Shown: positions 62,793 to 64,000 of the stretch, in pieces
How positions within the stretch are numbered: the stretch's first letter is position 1
How the letters are laid out: each line of letters starts with the position of its first letter
NCBI GenBank assembly: GCA_024434115.1
Contig: QMIT01000001.1
Coordinates: 434,001-498,000 of the forward strand
Direction of reading: 5' to 3'
Source: Chloroflexota bacterium
GTDB taxonomy: Bacteria; Chloroflexota; Anaerolineae; Aggregatilineales; J027
Length of the DNA stretch: 64,000 nucleotides
The notes under the pieces: generated by a model
What the model saw: only the letters and a program-made list of their open reading frames with translations
The model's database searches: none
Told to the model about the DNA's origin: nothing
Made by a program: the position numbers and the translations under genes

Positions 62793-64000
62793 ATGTGCGC
62801 GTCAACGGTGGTAGTGGCAAATCAGGACATCAATAATGGTCGAAAAGCAGAGCCAGATATGGAGCGCCTGAACGGGGTTTTTTCGATGCTGCCCGGCTTG
62901 ACGTTAATGGAACACAGTTTGATTGAGCAGGCCTATGTTGTGGCGGCCAAAGCCCATGAAACGCAGTTCCGAGATTCGGGCAAGCCATATATCACGCATC
63001 CAGTAGCAGTGGCCGAGATTTTGGCTGAATTGAACATGGACCCTCCTACCATTGCGGCGGCGCTGCTGCATGATGTGGTAGAGGATACCGAGGTTTCGTT
63101 AGAAGATATTGAGCGGCAATTTGGGCGAGATGTGGCCTTGCTGGTCAATGGCGTCACCAAAATTAAGCAGCTTCCCACCGAAATGGGCGAGATGCGCCAA
63201 GCCAAAAAAGGCGATTTGCAAGCCGAATATCTGCGCCAGATGTTTATGGCGATGGGCAATGATGTCCGCGTCATTTTAGTCAAGTTGGCGGACCGCCTCG
63301 ACAATATGCGGACACTCGGTTCACTTTCTCGGGATCGGCAGATTCGTAACGCACGGGAGACCCTTGATATTTTTGCCCCACTCGCCAATCGTTTGGGTAT
63401 CGGCAAAATCAAATGGCAGCTCGAAGATTTATCTTTCCGCTATTTGGAACCCGAACGCTACAAAGAATTGGCGGAACTGCTGGCAAGCAAACGCCATGAA
63501 CGGGAGGAGGACATTAAATATGTCATCCTGCGCCTAGAGGAAGCGTTGCGGAAATACGGGATTGAAGGGGAGGTGCGTGGACGGCCCAAACATATCTACA
63601 GCATTTATCGCAAGATGAAGCGCAAAGAGGTAGATTTTGAGCATGTCTTTGATGTGCGGGCCTTGCGGGTGATGGTGCCGGATGTACCGACCTGTTATCA
63701 GGTATTGGGAATAGTCCATCAGCTTTGGCGGCCCATTCATGGCGAATTTGATGATTACATTGCCGCGCCCAAAGAAAACGGCTATCAAAGTTTGCACACG
63801 GCTGTGATCGCCGACGATAACCGCGCCCTCGAAGTGCAAATCCGCACCCATGACATGCACCAAGATGCTGAATACGGCATCGCGGCGCACTGGAAGTATA
63901 AAGAAAAGGGCCAGCGATTTGATGCTGCCTATGAAAAACGCATCAATTATATGCGGCGGATCGCGGAACAGGCCCAAGAGGAAGATGACCCTCATTCGGC
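62793..64000 (+). CDS. rel: Rel/SpoT (p)ppGpp synthetase-hydrolase, 3' truncated by window edge
   Basis: Controls the stringent response by making and degrading (p)ppGpp. About 402 codons are visible and no stop occurs before the window end; start ATG at 62793 with agga 6 bases upstream. The HD hydrolase domain keeps H69 (THPVAVAE), H93-D94 (HDVVEDT) and the Asp of LADRLDNMRTL. The synthetase domain begins near residue 245: GRPKHIYSIYRKMKRK, DVRALRVMV, PKENGYQSLHT, EVQIRT. The metal-binding motif reads EFDD (E318-D321), where bifunctional Rel enzymes usually have RxKD. The TGS/ACT regulatory half lies outside the window. Confidence 0.95.
   Translation, partial: MCASTVVVANQDINNGRKAEPDMERLNGVFSMLPGLTLMEHSLIEQAYVVAAKAHETQFRDSGKPYITHPVAVAEILAELNMDPPTIAAALLHDVVEDTEVSLEDIERQFGRDVALLVNGVTKIKQLPTEMGEMRQAKKGDLQAEYLRQMFMAMGNDVRVILVKLADRLDNMRTLGSLSRDRQIRNARETLDIFAPLANRLGIGKIKWQLEDLSFRYLEPERYKELAELLASKRHEREEDIKYVILRLEEALRKYGIEGEVRGRPKHIYSIYRKMKRKEVDFEHVFDVRALRVMVPDVPTCYQVLGIVHQLWRPIHGEFDDYIAAPKENGYQSLHTAVIADDNRALEVQIRTHDMHQDAEYGIAAHWKYKEKGQRFDAAYEKRINYMRRIAEQAQEEDDPHS

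Overview
The window reads as one stretch of a mid-GC, densely packed bacterial chromosome. Gene content and protein style suggest Chloroflexota, probably Anaerolineae-like. The pointers are a large DUF4397/SH3-like secreted protein, Thr/Pro-rich linkers after signal peptides, an adenosine kinase resembling the actinobacterial AdoK type, a membrane-anchored baseplate-J-like protein in the alaS-ruvX neighbourhood, a COG3375-type acetyltransferase, and a Rex repressor. The phylum is my inference; there is no rRNA or tRNA gene here to settle it.

Layout. 1-3700: cell-surface polymer genes (YfhO-like membrane protein, cut by the window edge, and an O-antigen-ligase-like protein). 3697-6293: flavin amine oxidase and pyrimidine nucleoside phosphorylase. 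6378-10783: a membrane methyltransferase-like protein, a DsbA-like thiol protein and the DUF4397/SH3 protein. 10902-14040: adoK-GNAT-ahcY, an S-adenosylhomocysteine recycling operon. 14195-22636: a lipoprotein thioredoxin, then the minus-strand run alaS, GNAT, baseplate-J-like, ruvX, mltG, interrupted by a plus-strand DUF5615/DUF433 toxin-antitoxin-like pair flanked by a 118-bp direct repeat. 22873-26348: HEAT-repeat protein, tyrS, sppA-like. 26467-32216: YciI-like protein, a hypothetical, an orphan peptide-binding protein, a JAMM peptidase, a P1B-4 metal ATPase and a small membrane protein. 32225-35131: obgE, a GbsR/MarR-type regulator and a Tat-exported amidase. 35296-39324: fumC, nadD and a tandem solute-binding protein. 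39321-43971: UvrD-like helicase, EamA transporter, Mn-type superoxide dismutase, ferredoxin, nucleotidyltransferase-like protein. 43934-48666: an unusually long Suv3-like RNA helicase coupled to a GAF histidine kinase. 48887-53398: F1-ATPase genes alpha, gamma, beta, epsilon. 53651-59529: MreB-like protein, rex, a membrane protein, proC, a GNAT, an SDR protein and a 4-TM protein. 59696-62420: fabF and fabH. 62793 to the edge: a Rel (p)ppGpp enzyme.

How things fit together. The atp cluster has a recognisable sigma70-type promoter whose -10 is overlapped by an 18-bp near-palindrome of the Rex type, and rex lies 1.3 kb beyond the operon, so NADH/NAD control of ATP synthase is a testable reading. 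AdoK and AhcY jointly remove adenosine and SAH. FabF and FabH supply fatty-acid elongation and initiation. The most unusual items are the repeat-flanked toxin-antitoxin pair splitting ruvX from mltG, the Suv3-like helicase with zinc-finger and HTH tail, the MreB paralogue with an altered phosphate-2 motif, and the Rel enzyme carrying a RelA-type EFDD motif together with an intact HD hydrolase motif. I found no CRISPR array, prophage, IS element, rRNA or tRNA gene.
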